Assembly (NCBI GenBank): GCA_046290815.1
Contig: JBKBUF010000015.1
Coordinates: 48,127 to 112,126, forward strand
Length of the DNA stretch: 64,000 bases
Source of the DNA: JBKBUF01 sp046290815
GTDB taxonomy: Bacteria > Bacteroidota > Bacteroidia > Cytophagales > Cytophagaceae
Direction: 5' to 3'
Made by a program: the position numbers and the translations under genes. Below are positions 1 through 7,672 of the stretch, piece by piece (the first letter of the stretch is position 1; each line of letters starts with the position of its first letter). The notes under the pieces were generated by a model. That model saw nothing but the letters and a program-made list of their open reading frames with translations. It did no database searches and was not told the DNA's origin.

Positions 1-1
1 T

Positions 2-1258
2 GAAGAAATAAATCTGGTACTCCTTACCCACGCACATCTTGACCATTGTGGAAATATACCTGTATTAATAAAAAAAGGATATAAAGGACAAATCCTTTGT
101 ACCGGAGCTACAGAAGCACTTTCAAATATTGTCCTTAATGATACAGCAAGCATCAATGTTAAGCGCAGGCAAAAAAGCTTCAGCAAAAATAAACAAAATA
201 AAAAGGCCCTTAACCGCTGCCTTGATACAGGTTTATTTTATAAACAGGATGTTGAAGCATCCATAGATAAGTTTGTCAGTTTAACTTTTGATCAAACCTT
301 CCAGGTAAACAAGGATGTTTCAGTAAAATTTGTAAGAGCGGGTCATCTGTTGGGGGCAGCTCATATCATAGTATATATTCGAGAGAATAACAACCTAACC
401 AGCATTTGTTTTTCGGGCGACATAGGAAGGAAAAATTCCCCTTTACTTCAGGATCCATCACCTGTGGAAAGGGTAGATTATTTAGTTACCGAAGGAACTT
501 ATGGAAACAGGTTGCATTTGAACAAAGAACATCCGGAAGAATATCTTGAAAAGATAATTACTCATACATGTGTTGAAAAAAGAGGAAGGTTAATAATCCC
601 TTCATTCAGCATCGGAAGAACACAGACCATCCTGTATTTACTTAACAGATTAAAAGCCGAAGGTAAGCTTCCTCCTATAAAAGTTTTTACAGACAGTCCT
701 ATGGCAAAAGAAAGCACTGCCATTCATGAAAAATACCTAATGTTACTTAATAAAGATTGTATCCGGTTCCTTGAAAAGCATGGTAGCCTGTTTGATTTTG
801 ACAACCTCATCTTTGCCCCTACGTTAAAAGAAAGTCTTGCCGTATCAAATTATAATGAACCCTGTATCATACTATCCTCGTCCGGCATGATAACAGGAGG
901 AAGAATCCAGGCTCACATCAAAAAAAACCTGGGTAATTCATATTGCACCATTCTGCTTATTGGTTATTGTGCAGAAGGCACCATAGGTGCTGAACTGGCA
1001 AAAGGGAAAAAGTCAGTAAGAATAAATGGAAAAGAATATCAAGTAGCTGCACAAGTAGAACAAACGGACATTTTCAGTGGCCATGTTGACAAGGAAGATC
1101 TTATCACATTTGTAAAGCAGCATTCAACTAACCGTCTCAAGAGGGTTTTTCTTGTACATGGAGAAGAAATGGCCTTAAAAGAGTTTTCAGAGGTTTTGGA
1201 GGGGATAGGATATTCTACGATTATTCCGGAAAAAGGAGAATCATTTATCCTGGACTAA
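2..1258 (+). CDS. beta-CASP metallo-beta-lactamase RNA-processing exonuclease (5' end outside window)
   Basis: The reading frame is open from base 2, so the true start lies before the window; 418 codons are visible. The fragment opens with the metal-binding motif THAHLDHCGN (HxHxDH), followed by AGHLLGAAH, FSGDIGR and the TEGTYGNRLH strand. The beta-CASP and specificity part follows with PSFSIGRTQTIL, SSSGMITGGR and a C-terminal SGHVDKEDL...VFLVHGE. This order matches the CPSF73/YSH1-like bacterial family (COG1236), cytoplasmic RNA endo/exonucleases that use two zinc ions. All metal-ligand motifs expected in the visible part are intact, so it should be active. The stop overlaps the convergent small gene by 4 bases. 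The RNA substrate cannot be told from sequence. Confidence 0.9.
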   Translation, partial: EEINLVLLTHAHLDHCGNIPVLIKKGYKGQILCTGATEALSNIVLNDTASINVKRRQKSFSKNKQNKKALNRCLDTGLFYKQDVEASIDKFVSLTFDQTFQVNKDVSVKFVRAGHLLGAAHIIVYIRENNNLTSICFSGDIGRKNSPLLQDPSPVERVDYLVTEGTYGNRLHLNKEHPEEYLEKIITHTCVEKRGRLIIPSFSIGRTQTILYLLNRLKAEGKLPPIKVFTDSPMAKESTAIHEKYLMLLNKDCIRFLEKHGSLFDFDNLIFAPTLKESLAVSNYNEPCIILSSSGMITGGRIQAHIKKNLGNSYCTILLIGYCAEGTIGAELAKGKKSVRINGKEYQVAAQVEQTDIFSGHVDKEDLITFVKQHSTNRLKRVFLVHGEEMALKEFSEVLEGIGYSTIIPEKGESFILD

Positions 1259-1497
1259 ACTCTTTGTAATCCTTCCTGTAATGACCTGGACATTTCTTTA
1301 AATCGTTCCAGGGCCTCCTTCATAAACACTTCATCTTTGGTTAGATTAATTATATCTGCATCGCCTGTCAAATCCATTTCACTTACTTTAAAAGTTTGCT
1401 CAAAAAAAGGATTTTCAAGTTTAAGTAAATATTTATTGTTCCATGCAAAAACAGTTACCTTGCAAAAATCAGTGGAAAATTCAGTGACAACACGCAT
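1255..1497 (-). CDS. Small conserved-looking hypothetical protein (80 aa)
   Basis: I do not recognise the family. The product has a beta-rich first half (EFSTDFCKVTVFAWNNKYLL), an acidic centre and a helical C-terminus (KDEVFMKEALERFKEMSRSL). It has no signal peptide or membrane segment, so it is probably cytosolic. The ATG at 1497 is the only sensible start. Its stop overlaps the end of the convergent metallo-hydrolase gene by 4 bases, a compact arrangement typical of real genes. A long heptamer array lies directly upstream of its start and may contain or displace its promoter. Coding status is probable, not certain. Confidence 0.6.
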   Translation of the reverse strand: MRVVTEFSTDFCKVTVFAWNNKYLLKLENPFFEQTFKVSEMDLTGDADIINLTKDEVFMKEALERFKEMSRSLQEGLQRV

Positions 1498-1507
1498 TAA
1501 GTGAAAG

Positions 1508-1620
1508 AAGAATTAAGAATTAAGAATTAAGAATTAAGAATTAAGAATTAAGAATTAAGAATTAAGAATTAAGAATTAAGAATTAAGAATTAAGAATTAA
1601 GAATTAAGAATTAAGAATTA
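1508..1620. repeat. Heptamer tandem array (AATTAAG), about 15-16 copies
   Basis: The 7-base word AATTAAG is repeated head to tail with almost no variation. Because 7 is not a multiple of 3, three consecutive copies put a TAA stop in every forward frame; the reverse strand (CTTAATT) also contains TAA in every frame. Shorter runs of the same word follow ribH, lysC, the PorP/SprF gene and, on the minus strand, the SPOR gene. This copy sits between two minus-strand genes and is oriented opposite to both. The near-perfect copies suggest slippage or recent expansion. Confidence 0.95.
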
Positions 1621-1645
1621 TTCAAAATTATAAAAAAATATGGTT

Positions 1646-1978
1646 TTAAAAGAAAAAACTTAGCGTGTTGAAAATTTCAAACTTAACTTTTTCATCGGAT
1701 TCAACAATTTCAACACCTTTCCAGAAAGTAATTCTATCCTTAATAGTAAATGCAAAAACAGAGGGTTCAGGGTAATACCAGGCTGCATCTTCATTTACTT
1801 TACCATCCACCACAATATGGAAATAATGAGCCACACCTTTGTATGGACATCTGCTCCTTCTTTCGCTTGGAATAAAATATTTAGATTTAATTGAATGGAT
1901 CGGGAAATAATAATTTCCATCAATTTCTTCAGCTTTGGAAGATCTTGCTAATACTTTTCCATTCCAGATGGCTTTCAT
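1646..1978 (-). CDS. DUF427 domain protein
   Basis: A 110-residue protein matching the small DUF427 (PF04248) fold along its length: the start KAIWNGKVLARS, the core RSRCPYKGVAHYF, the signature NEDAAWYYPEP and the closing ITFWKGVEIV. Family members are cytosolic beta-barrel-like proteins of unknown biochemistry, sometimes labelled 'nucleotidyltransferase' without good support. The last dozen residues (FEIFNTLSFFF) extend beyond the usual end and may be acquired tail sequence. The start is the ATG at 1978. The heptamer array lies about 25 bases beyond its stop. Confidence 0.85.
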   Translation of the reverse strand: MKAIWNGKVLARSSKAEEIDGNYYFPIHSIKSKYFIPSERRSRCPYKGVAHYFHIVVDGKVNEDAAWYYPEPSVFAFTIKDRITFWKGVEIVESDEKVKFEIFNTLSFFF

Positions 1979-2022
1979 AAAGTCAGGGGATTTCTCTTAA
2001 AACCCTTATCATTTAAAAATGT

Positions 2023-2415
2023 TTAATAGTCCCAAAGACCAGGGGTTACAATCTCAAGCACATGTCCGTCAGGATCCTTAAAATAAAAGGATTTCACATT
2101 ATTTCTCCAGGTTTTTTCATAAATAACTTCTATTCCGTTATCCTGAATAAAATTTTTCCAGGACACATATTGTTCACCAGGAACCTCAAATGCCATATGA
2201 ATATTTCCAGTGGCAAAATGCGGAGGAAGTTCAGTTTCCTTTTCTGTCATTTCCGGATTAAAGCAAAGTAATACACTGGTACCTGCTCTAAAAAACACAT
2301 GCCTGTTTTCGGCGCGGGCAATCACTTGCAAGCCAAGCTTATCACGGTAAAATGCTTCAGTAGCATTCAAATCTTTTACATACAAACAAGTCTCTTTTAT
2401 ACTATTGAAATACAT
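2023..2415 (-). CDS. VOC (glyoxalase/bleomycin-resistance) family protein
   Basis: A single-domain member of the vicinal oxygen chelate superfamily. The N-terminal beta-alpha-beta-beta-beta module (ETCLYVKDLNATEAFYRDKLG) is followed by the second module ending in FKDPDGHVLEIVTP, the usual C-terminal metal-ligand strand. Likely ligands are the early His/Glu positions, a central His (GNIHMAFEV) and the final Glu. Members include glyoxalases, fosfomycin thiol transferases and dioxygenases; the substrate cannot be assigned. I chose the ATG at 2415, which begins the domain exactly, rather than a TTG 30 bases upstream. Confidence 0.85.
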   Translation of the reverse strand: MYFNSIKETCLYVKDLNATEAFYRDKLGLQVIARAENRHVFFRAGTSVLLCFNPEMTEKETELPPHFATGNIHMAFEVPGEQYVSWKNFIQDNGIEVIYEKTWRNNVKSFYFKDPDGHVLEIVTPGLWDY

Positions 2416-2506
2416 AAGCTTGGCAGGTTTTGTCCCAAATAACAAACTTAATCGCTATAAAGTTAGGTTATAATGTAAATGAGATTAGGGGGAAGAAGGG
2501 AAAGCT

Positions 2507-4033
2507 ATGAATTTCAATTCAGTATATAAGGAACGCAGCGGAGAGTGCAAATACTTTCCGGCTTTAAAAGGAAATATTGAAACGGATGTCCTGATAATAG
2601 GCGGTGGCATAACAGGCCTTTTGAATGCCTATTTGCTAAATGAAGCGGGGATATCGACAGTGCTTGTTGAAGCCATGCACATAGGGGATGGCACTACAGG
2701 TATGAGTAGTTGTCATTTAACTACAGATATAGATACAGAATACAGAAATGTTTATGCAGATTTTGGAGAAGAGATATCAGCTTTGGTTGCCCAAAGCAGA
2801 GTTGAAGGCATCAATTTGCTAGAAAGAATTGTCAATAAACATTCAATCCAATGCGACTTCAAACGTGTGCCGGGATATTTATATACGGATATCCCGGAAC
2901 ATGTTCCAATGATAGAGCAGGAATTCAGATACGCCGGGTACGCAGGCTTAAACATAAATATAGTTAATCAGGTACCATTGCCGATTAAAACCAACAAAGC
3001 AATTGTATTTAATAATCAGGCTCAATTTAATAGTCAGAAATTCCTAAATGGTCTAGCCTCATTGCTTGATGGAACAAATTGTAAAATTTTTGAGAATAGC
3101 AGAATCATTTCACTGGAAGAACATGAAGGGTATTATACAGGAAATACTGAAGCAGGATCTGTTAAGGCCAAAAAAGTAATAATGGCCACGCATCTGCCCT
3201 TGTTCACTAATGTACTTCAGACGATGGCTGCACCATATATCAGCTATGTTATTACTGTCAGACTTAATGATGACAACTATCCTGATGGGCTATTCTGGGA
3301 CACCAACGATCCATATCACTATATAAGAACATACCGTGACGAACTCGGCCCCTTACTTGTTGTAGGTGGTGCAGACCACAAGGCAGGGCATATTACAGAA
3401 ACGGAAGAGCAATTTGTTAAGCTTGAAAACTATGTAAGGAAACATTTTAATGTATCTGCAATAGTTCATAAATGGTCTGCAGAATACTTTGAACCAGCGG
3501 ATGGTTTGCCTTATATAGGAAGAAGTCCTTTTTCTGAAAATATATATGTGGCCACGGGTTTCTCAGGAGATGGATTGGTTTACGGACCAATTGCAGCAAT
3601 TATTTTATCGGACCTTATTCAGGGAAAGAAGAATGATTGGCTTAAAGCATATGACTCCACAAGATTTACTCCTGTAGCGTCCGCCTTTGATTTTATTAAA
3701 GAAAATGTTGATGTAGCAAAACAATTTATCGCGGATAGATTGACAGGTGATGAAGGTTCAATTGAGACACTTGCGCCCGGAGAAGGAAAAATTATAAGGG
3801 TAAACGGAGAACGAATGGCGGTTGCAAAAGATCATAACCATGAAATTCATGCTGTATCTCCTGTTTGCACGCATATGAAATGTATTGTCCATTATAATAA
3901 AGCCGAGCAATCATGGGATTGCCCTTGCCATGGCAGCAGGTTTGCTATCGACGGAAAAGTGCTCTATGGGCCGGCTGTTAAAGCTCTGGAGAAAAAGGAA
4001 ATAAAAATGGAAGTAAATAACAGAAAAGATTAA
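2507..4033 (+). CDS. FAD-dependent oxidoreductase with C-terminal Rieske [2Fe-2S] domain
   Basis: 508 residues in two parts. Residues 1-390 form a DAO-type FAD domain: dinucleotide motif VLIIGGGITGLLNAYLL near residue 30, and a late FAD contact GFSGDGLVYGP. Residues about 415-505 form a Rieske domain with both ligand pairs, CTHMKC and CPCHGSRF (Cys-His...Cys-His). This two-part layout is known from bacterial 'FAD-dependent oxidoreductase/Rieske' proteins thought to oxidise amines or similar substrates, with electrons passing to the iron-sulfur cluster. No signal peptide is seen, so it is cytosolic. A purine-rich stretch (GGGGGAAGAAGGG) ends 6 bases before the ATG and may serve as a Shine-Dalgarno site, which is unusual here. 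Confidence 0.9.
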   Translation: MNFNSVYKERSGECKYFPALKGNIETDVLIIGGGITGLLNAYLLNEAGISTVLVEAMHIGDGTTGMSSCHLTTDIDTEYRNVYADFGEEISALVAQSRVEGINLLERIVNKHSIQCDFKRVPGYLYTDIPEHVPMIEQEFRYAGYAGLNINIVNQVPLPIKTNKAIVFNNQAQFNSQKFLNGLASLLDGTNCKIFENSRIISLEEHEGYYTGNTEAGSVKAKKVIMATHLPLFTNVLQTMAAPYISYVITVRLNDDNYPDGLFWDTNDPYHYIRTYRDELGPLLVVGGADHKAGHITETEEQFVKLENYVRKHFNVSAIVHKWSAEYFEPADGLPYIGRSPFSENIYVATGFSGDGLVYGPIAAIILSDLIQGKKNDWLKAYDSTRFTPVASAFDFIKENVDVAKQFIADRLTGDEGSIETLAPGEGKIIRVNGERMAVAKDHNHEIHAVSPVCTHMKCIVHYNKAEQSWDCPCHGSRFAIDGKVLYGPAVKALEKKEIKMEVNNRKD

Positions 4034-4048
4034 ATTAGCCAAAGCCTG

Positions 4049-4078
4049 ATCCGGGAATGACAATAATCATTCCCGGAT
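4049..4078 (+). terminator. Perfect 12-bp hairpin after the FAD/Rieske gene
   Basis: ATCCGGGAATGA and its exact reverse complement flank a 6-base loop (CAATAA). It starts 15 bases after the oxidoreductase stop. No T-run follows directly, so it could be a weak or factor-assisted terminator or an RNA-stabilising hairpin instead of a classical intrinsic terminator. Confidence 0.55.
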
Positions 4079-4123
4079 TGGTAAATGGTGCTTATTTTTC
4101 AAAACTGACAAAATCCTATCATA

Positions 4124-5302
4124 ATGGATTTAAAAATTTTAGCAGTTTCTGCAATAATAGTACTGGCATTCTTTACCATAATCTACCTGCTTACCAGAAG
4201 GAAGAAAAGGATAGCCCATTATTCTTCCAAGGTTTCTAATTGGCAAAGTTTTCTTCCCGGTAAAGAGAATGTTTTACACTATTCTGTTTTTCTTATAGGT
4301 GACGCCGGAGCCCCCTCATTAAACAATGACCCGAACCTAAATCTTTTAAGAGCAGAATTAATAAAGGCAGGAGAGGATAGTGCTGTCTTCTTCCTCGGAG
4401 ACAATATTTATCCGGTAGGTATGCCGGAAAAGTCAGATGCCGGACGTGACCTGGCGGAGAAAAGAATGATTGCTCAAATGAAAATTCTGGAAGGATATAA
4501 GGGAAAAAAGGTTTTCATCTCGGGCAACCATGATTGGAACAAAGGTCGAAAAGGAGGATATGAAGCAGTAATGAGGCAACAGGAGTTTGTAGAAAATTAT
4601 TTTCAAAGTCAGGATGTATATCTTCCCAGAAATGGTTGCCCCGGACCTGTTGAATTAAATATTAATGAAAAACTTTCAATAATCATCATAAATACTCAAT
4701 GGTGGGTGCACAATGGTCATCGGCCTTTGGGTAGGAAAGAAGGCTGCAGCGTTGACAACGAACATGAATTCTTTATTGTATTGGAAGAATTACTGGAAAG
4801 GAATAAAGATAAAAGGATTGTGGTGATTGCTCACCATCCGCTGTATAGCAAGGCGCTGCACGGCGGGCACTTCAGTGTAAGACAACATGTATTTCCACTA
4901 ACAGAAGTAAATAAAAAAATGTACATACCTATGCCGGTTGCGGGTTCTTTATATCCTATTTACAGGAAGTACTTCGGCGCCAAAGAAGACATGTCCCATC
5001 CAAGGTATAAAAGACTACGCAAAAGGTTGCTGGATATTTTCTGTAAATACGATGATCTGATTTATGCAGCCGGGCATGATCATAACCTTCAGTACATTCA
5101 CAAAAACAAGCAACATTATATAGTGAGTGGTGCAGGAAGCAAGGTAAATTACGTGGACAAAGGTGATGCAGTATTCAGTCATGCTCATAAAGGATTTTTT
5201 AAACTTGACTTTTACAATGAAGAAGTATGGATGGAAGTCCATGAACCGGATTATGACAATTTTTGTCAAGGGAAAGTGGTATTCCGGAAGAAGATTGTTT
5301 AA
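4124..5302 (+). CDS. Membrane-anchored calcineurin-like metallophosphoesterase
   Basis: 392 residues. An N-terminal hydrophobic segment (residues 3-25) followed by RRKKR acts as a membrane anchor or uncleaved signal. The metallophosphoesterase motifs are all present in order: GDAG (position of GDxH), FLGDNIY (GDxxD-like), SGNHDW (GNHD), AHHPLYS and AGHDHNLQ (GHxH). This is a two-metal phosphoesterase, resembling purple-acid-phosphatase-like proteins of Bacteroidota. The substrate is unknown. The ATG at 4124 was chosen because it begins the membrane segment. The gene after it is convergent; a run of GTTGATGTGTTAAT repeats separates them. Confidence 0.88.
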   Translation: MDLKILAVSAIIVLAFFTIIYLLTRRKKRIAHYSSKVSNWQSFLPGKENVLHYSVFLIGDAGAPSLNNDPNLNLLRAELIKAGEDSAVFFLGDNIYPVGMPEKSDAGRDLAEKRMIAQMKILEGYKGKKVFISGNHDWNKGRKGGYEAVMRQQEFVENYFQSQDVYLPRNGCPGPVELNINEKLSIIIINTQWWVHNGHRPLGRKEGCSVDNEHEFFIVLEELLERNKDKRIVVIAHHPLYSKALHGGHFSVRQHVFPLTEVNKKMYIPMPVAGSLYPIYRKYFGAKEDMSHPRYKRLRKRLLDIFCKYDDLIYAAGHDHNLQYIHKNKQHYIVSGAGSKVNYVDKGDAVFSHAHKGFFKLDFYNEEVWMEVHEPDYDNFCQGKVVFRKKIV

Positions 5303-5387
5303 GTGTTGATGTGTTAATGTTGATGTGTTAATGTTGATGTGTTAATGTGTGAGTGTGTTAAAGTGTTAATGTGCTGGAGTGTTAAGG
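5303..5387. repeat. Degenerate GTTGATGTGTTAAT tandem repeat
   Basis: Immediately after the metallophosphoesterase stop a 14-base word (GTTGATGTGTTAAT) occurs about three times, then decays into GTGTTAAAGTGTTAATGTG-type words. Related words, on the opposite strand, occur at the end of the dikinase gene near 61261. It fills the gap between two convergent genes. Confidence 0.85.
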
Positions 5388-5397
5388 TAGGGGTTAT

Positions 5398-6276
5398 TTA
5401 AGGTAATAATACTTTTAATCCGCCAGGATTAATTTTTACATGAATGGTAGTCCCGAGATCGATGGGTTCACCATCAATATGAAAAGATTCTCTGTGTTTG
5501 TTCAATATGGTTACCTGCTTACACCTGAAAACTCTGTAATATTTTGTAGTGGTAATGCTATTTCTCAGCAGATGATACAGAATATAGGGTGCAAGGATTT
5601 TTGGAAATGGCTTAATAATACTGATTTCAAAAGTACCGTCATCTATAGTACCCAGAGGGTTGATCGCGATGTTAGTACCAAATTTATTTGCATTGGTAAT
5701 AATCATCATAAATGCTCTCCCTGCATACTCCTGATTAGGAGCAACAATACGATATTCAAAAAAATGATAAGTAAAAAATTCCAGAAGCCCATACCATAAA
5801 TAGGAAAGCTTTCCTCTTCGGATACTTTCTGAAAACCGCTTTACAACACGAGCATTAAAACCGAAGTCACTCAGGTGAAAACAATTTCTTCCATTCACTA
5901 TCAAAGTATCGATCGCACGGGGATTATAGCTGGTAATTACATCAATGGCTTCATCGAAATCTAAAGGAATATTTAAATCTTTAGCCAATCCATTGGCAGA
6001 GCCTGCAGGAATGATTCCCAGAGGAATATCTGTACCAACTAAAACATTGCCGACAAGATTTACAGTACCATCTCCCCCAACTGCAATAACTGCATCCGGC
6101 CTTAACTCTTCTATTTGCTTTAAAATTTCCTGATGATCGTTTTTTCCTGTAGTCTCATATACATGGGGAAACAACTGCACCTCTCGGCAGCAACCCTTGA
6201 TTTCAGATGTGATAATTTCCTTGTTCCTACCTCCTGCAATCGGATTAATTACAAAAAGTAAATTCTTGCCCAACAT
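5398..6276 (-). CDS. Diacylglycerol-kinase-family lipid kinase (YegS/BmrU type)
   Basis: 292 residues, full length for the family. The N-terminal NPIAGG, nucleotide-binding GGDGTVN and the GIIPAGSANGLAKDL stretch are the hallmarks of the DAGK catalytic domain (cl01255 fold), with the C-terminal beta-sandwich ending in FHIDGEPIDL. It uses ATP to phosphorylate diacylglycerol or another lipid at the inner face of the membrane. The ATG at 6276 starts the domain. It is single and convergent with the metallophosphoesterase. A TTCGAA-rich repeat lies upstream and separates it from the methyltransferase gene end. Confidence 0.9.
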   Translation of the reverse strand: MLGKNLLFVINPIAGGRNKEIITSEIKGCCREVQLFPHVYETTGKNDHQEILKQIEELRPDAVIAVGGDGTVNLVGNVLVGTDIPLGIIPAGSANGLAKDLNIPLDFDEAIDVITSYNPRAIDTLIVNGRNCFHLSDFGFNARVVKRFSESIRRGKLSYLWYGLLEFFTYHFFEYRIVAPNQEYAGRAFMMIITNANKFGTNIAINPLGTIDDGTFEISIIKPFPKILAPYILYHLLRNSITTTKYYRVFRCKQVTILNKHRESFHIDGEPIDLGTTIHVKINPGGLKVLLP

Positions 6277-6322
6277 ATCCTTAGATTCTAACTGGACTTA
6301 GTTGCTATTTGTTTTAAGTAAT

Positions 6323-6400
6323 AAATTCGAAAATCGAAGCTCGAAATCCGAAAGAAAAAAACCGCTATTCATTTGAGATATTATTCGAGTTTCGAATTTC
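6323..6400. repeat. TTCGAA-word repeat overlapping the 3' end of the methyltransferase gene
   Basis: AAATTCGAAAATCGAAGCTC... at 6323-6352 and ATTCGAGTTTCGAATTTC at 6383-6400 are variants of one word, TTCGAAA, in roughly opposite orientations. The second block lies inside the coding end of the methyltransferase and encodes its last residues (EIRNSN). The same family recurs at 28992-29113. Confidence 0.8.
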
Positions 6401-7570
6401 TTTATTAGAACTCCCCCTTTTGGTTCCTTCATATAATTCGAACTCCAGCAACCTGCAATCAAATTTTCCATTGTAAAATTCTACACGCCTGCTTGTTTTA
6501 AGCCCTATTTTTTTTGCAAGATCCAGGTTTCCGGTAAATACATACCCGGTTTTACCTTTACAATTCTTCTTAAAGAAATCTCCGATTTCCTTGTAAATCA
6601 CCTCCAGCTCTTCTACTTCCCCAAGCCTTTCTCCATATTCAGGATTCAACAAGACTATACCTTCACCTTCAGGTACAGGAGTGTCTCTGAAATCGCAAAC
6701 CTTAAACTCTATCATATGATCTACACCTGCAGTTGCTGCATTTTTACGCGCAGCATCAATAGCTCTCTTCTCGATATCAGTAGCAATAAACCTCGCATCT
6801 GTTTTTCTTAAAGAAACTTCCTTTGCTTCTTTTCTTACTTCTTCCCAATAAGCATCCTGATAATCATTTAGATGCATAAAGCAAAAATTGCTTCTGAATA
6901 TCCCCGGAGGTTTATTCAAAGCCATTAGAGCGGCTTCGATAACAAGAGTACCACTCCCGCACATCGGATTAATAAACAAAGATTTTTTATCCCATTTACT
7001 GGCATATAAAATCCCGCATGCAAGCGATTCCTGTAAAGGCGCTTTTCCGGGTAATTTTCTATATCCATGCCTAGCGATGGTTTCACCGGAGGTATCGATA
7101 AAAACAGCTGCTTCTAATCCTTCCCAATGAAGAAATAAGACAATCTTATGTTTATCCGGTCCGGAATCAGGTCTTTCTTTAAATTTATTCATAAACCTGT
7201 CAGCGATAGCATCCTTGCACTTTAAAGACGGAAATCTTGTGTCGGTGATGGTAAGATTGGATACAGCGGAGACAATAGAAAAATAGGATCGTACAGGAAA
7301 AATATTTTCCCAATCCACCTCAATTACATTTTGATAAAGCTCATCGGCATTTTTACATTTAAATCTTTTAAGTAAAAAAGCAACCTTGTGTGCTGTCTTC
7401 AGAAACATATTGAGTTTTATACAGTCTTTCAAAGTTCCTTCTACAATAACTGCCGTGGGCAAAAATCTCAGAACATTATACCCAAGACTTTCCACCTCCT
7501 CTTTCAGGTATGGAGAAAGCCTGTTTGCACAGCTTATAAGTATTTCTGATCTCCGTTCAAATAATGACAT
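6365..7570 (-). CDS. THUMP-domain class I SAM-dependent RNA methyltransferase (RlmL-like)
   Basis: 401 residues. An N-terminal THUMP RNA-binding region (about 1-165) is followed by a Rossmann methyltransferase domain with the motif CGSGTLVIEAA, an acidic strand FIATDIEKRAIDAA, and the catalytic-loop position VLLNPEYGERLGE. The family (RlmL/RlmK N-part, TrmN) makes N2-methylguanosine in 23S rRNA or tRNA, normally with an NPPY loop; here the third residue is Glu instead of Pro. The last dozen residues derive from the TTCGAA repeat. I infer an rRNA methyltransferase but the exact target base is open. Confidence 0.85.
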   Translation of the reverse strand: MSLFERRSEILISCANRLSPYLKEEVESLGYNVLRFLPTAVIVEGTLKDCIKLNMFLKTAHKVAFLLKRFKCKNADELYQNVIEVDWENIFPVRSYFSIVSAVSNLTITDTRFPSLKCKDAIADRFMNKFKERPDSGPDKHKIVLFLHWEGLEAAVFIDTSGETIARHGYRKLPGKAPLQESLACGILYASKWDKKSLFINPMCGSGTLVIEAALMALNKPPGIFRSNFCFMHLNDYQDAYWEEVRKEAKEVSLRKTDARFIATDIEKRAIDAARKNAATAGVDHMIEFKVCDFRDTPVPEGEGIVLLNPEYGERLGEVEELEVIYKEIGDFFKKNCKGKTGYVFTGNLDLAKKIGLKTSRRVEFYNGKFDCRLLEFELYEGTKRGSSNKEIRNSNNISNE

Positions 7571-7672
7571 TTATTTTTATTTTATTTAGCCAGCTTAAGT
7601 TTGCACTTAGGTATTTTCCTGCTAACTTATGTAATACTAATAAAACTTTCTCAACTAGTTTACACTAATCCA

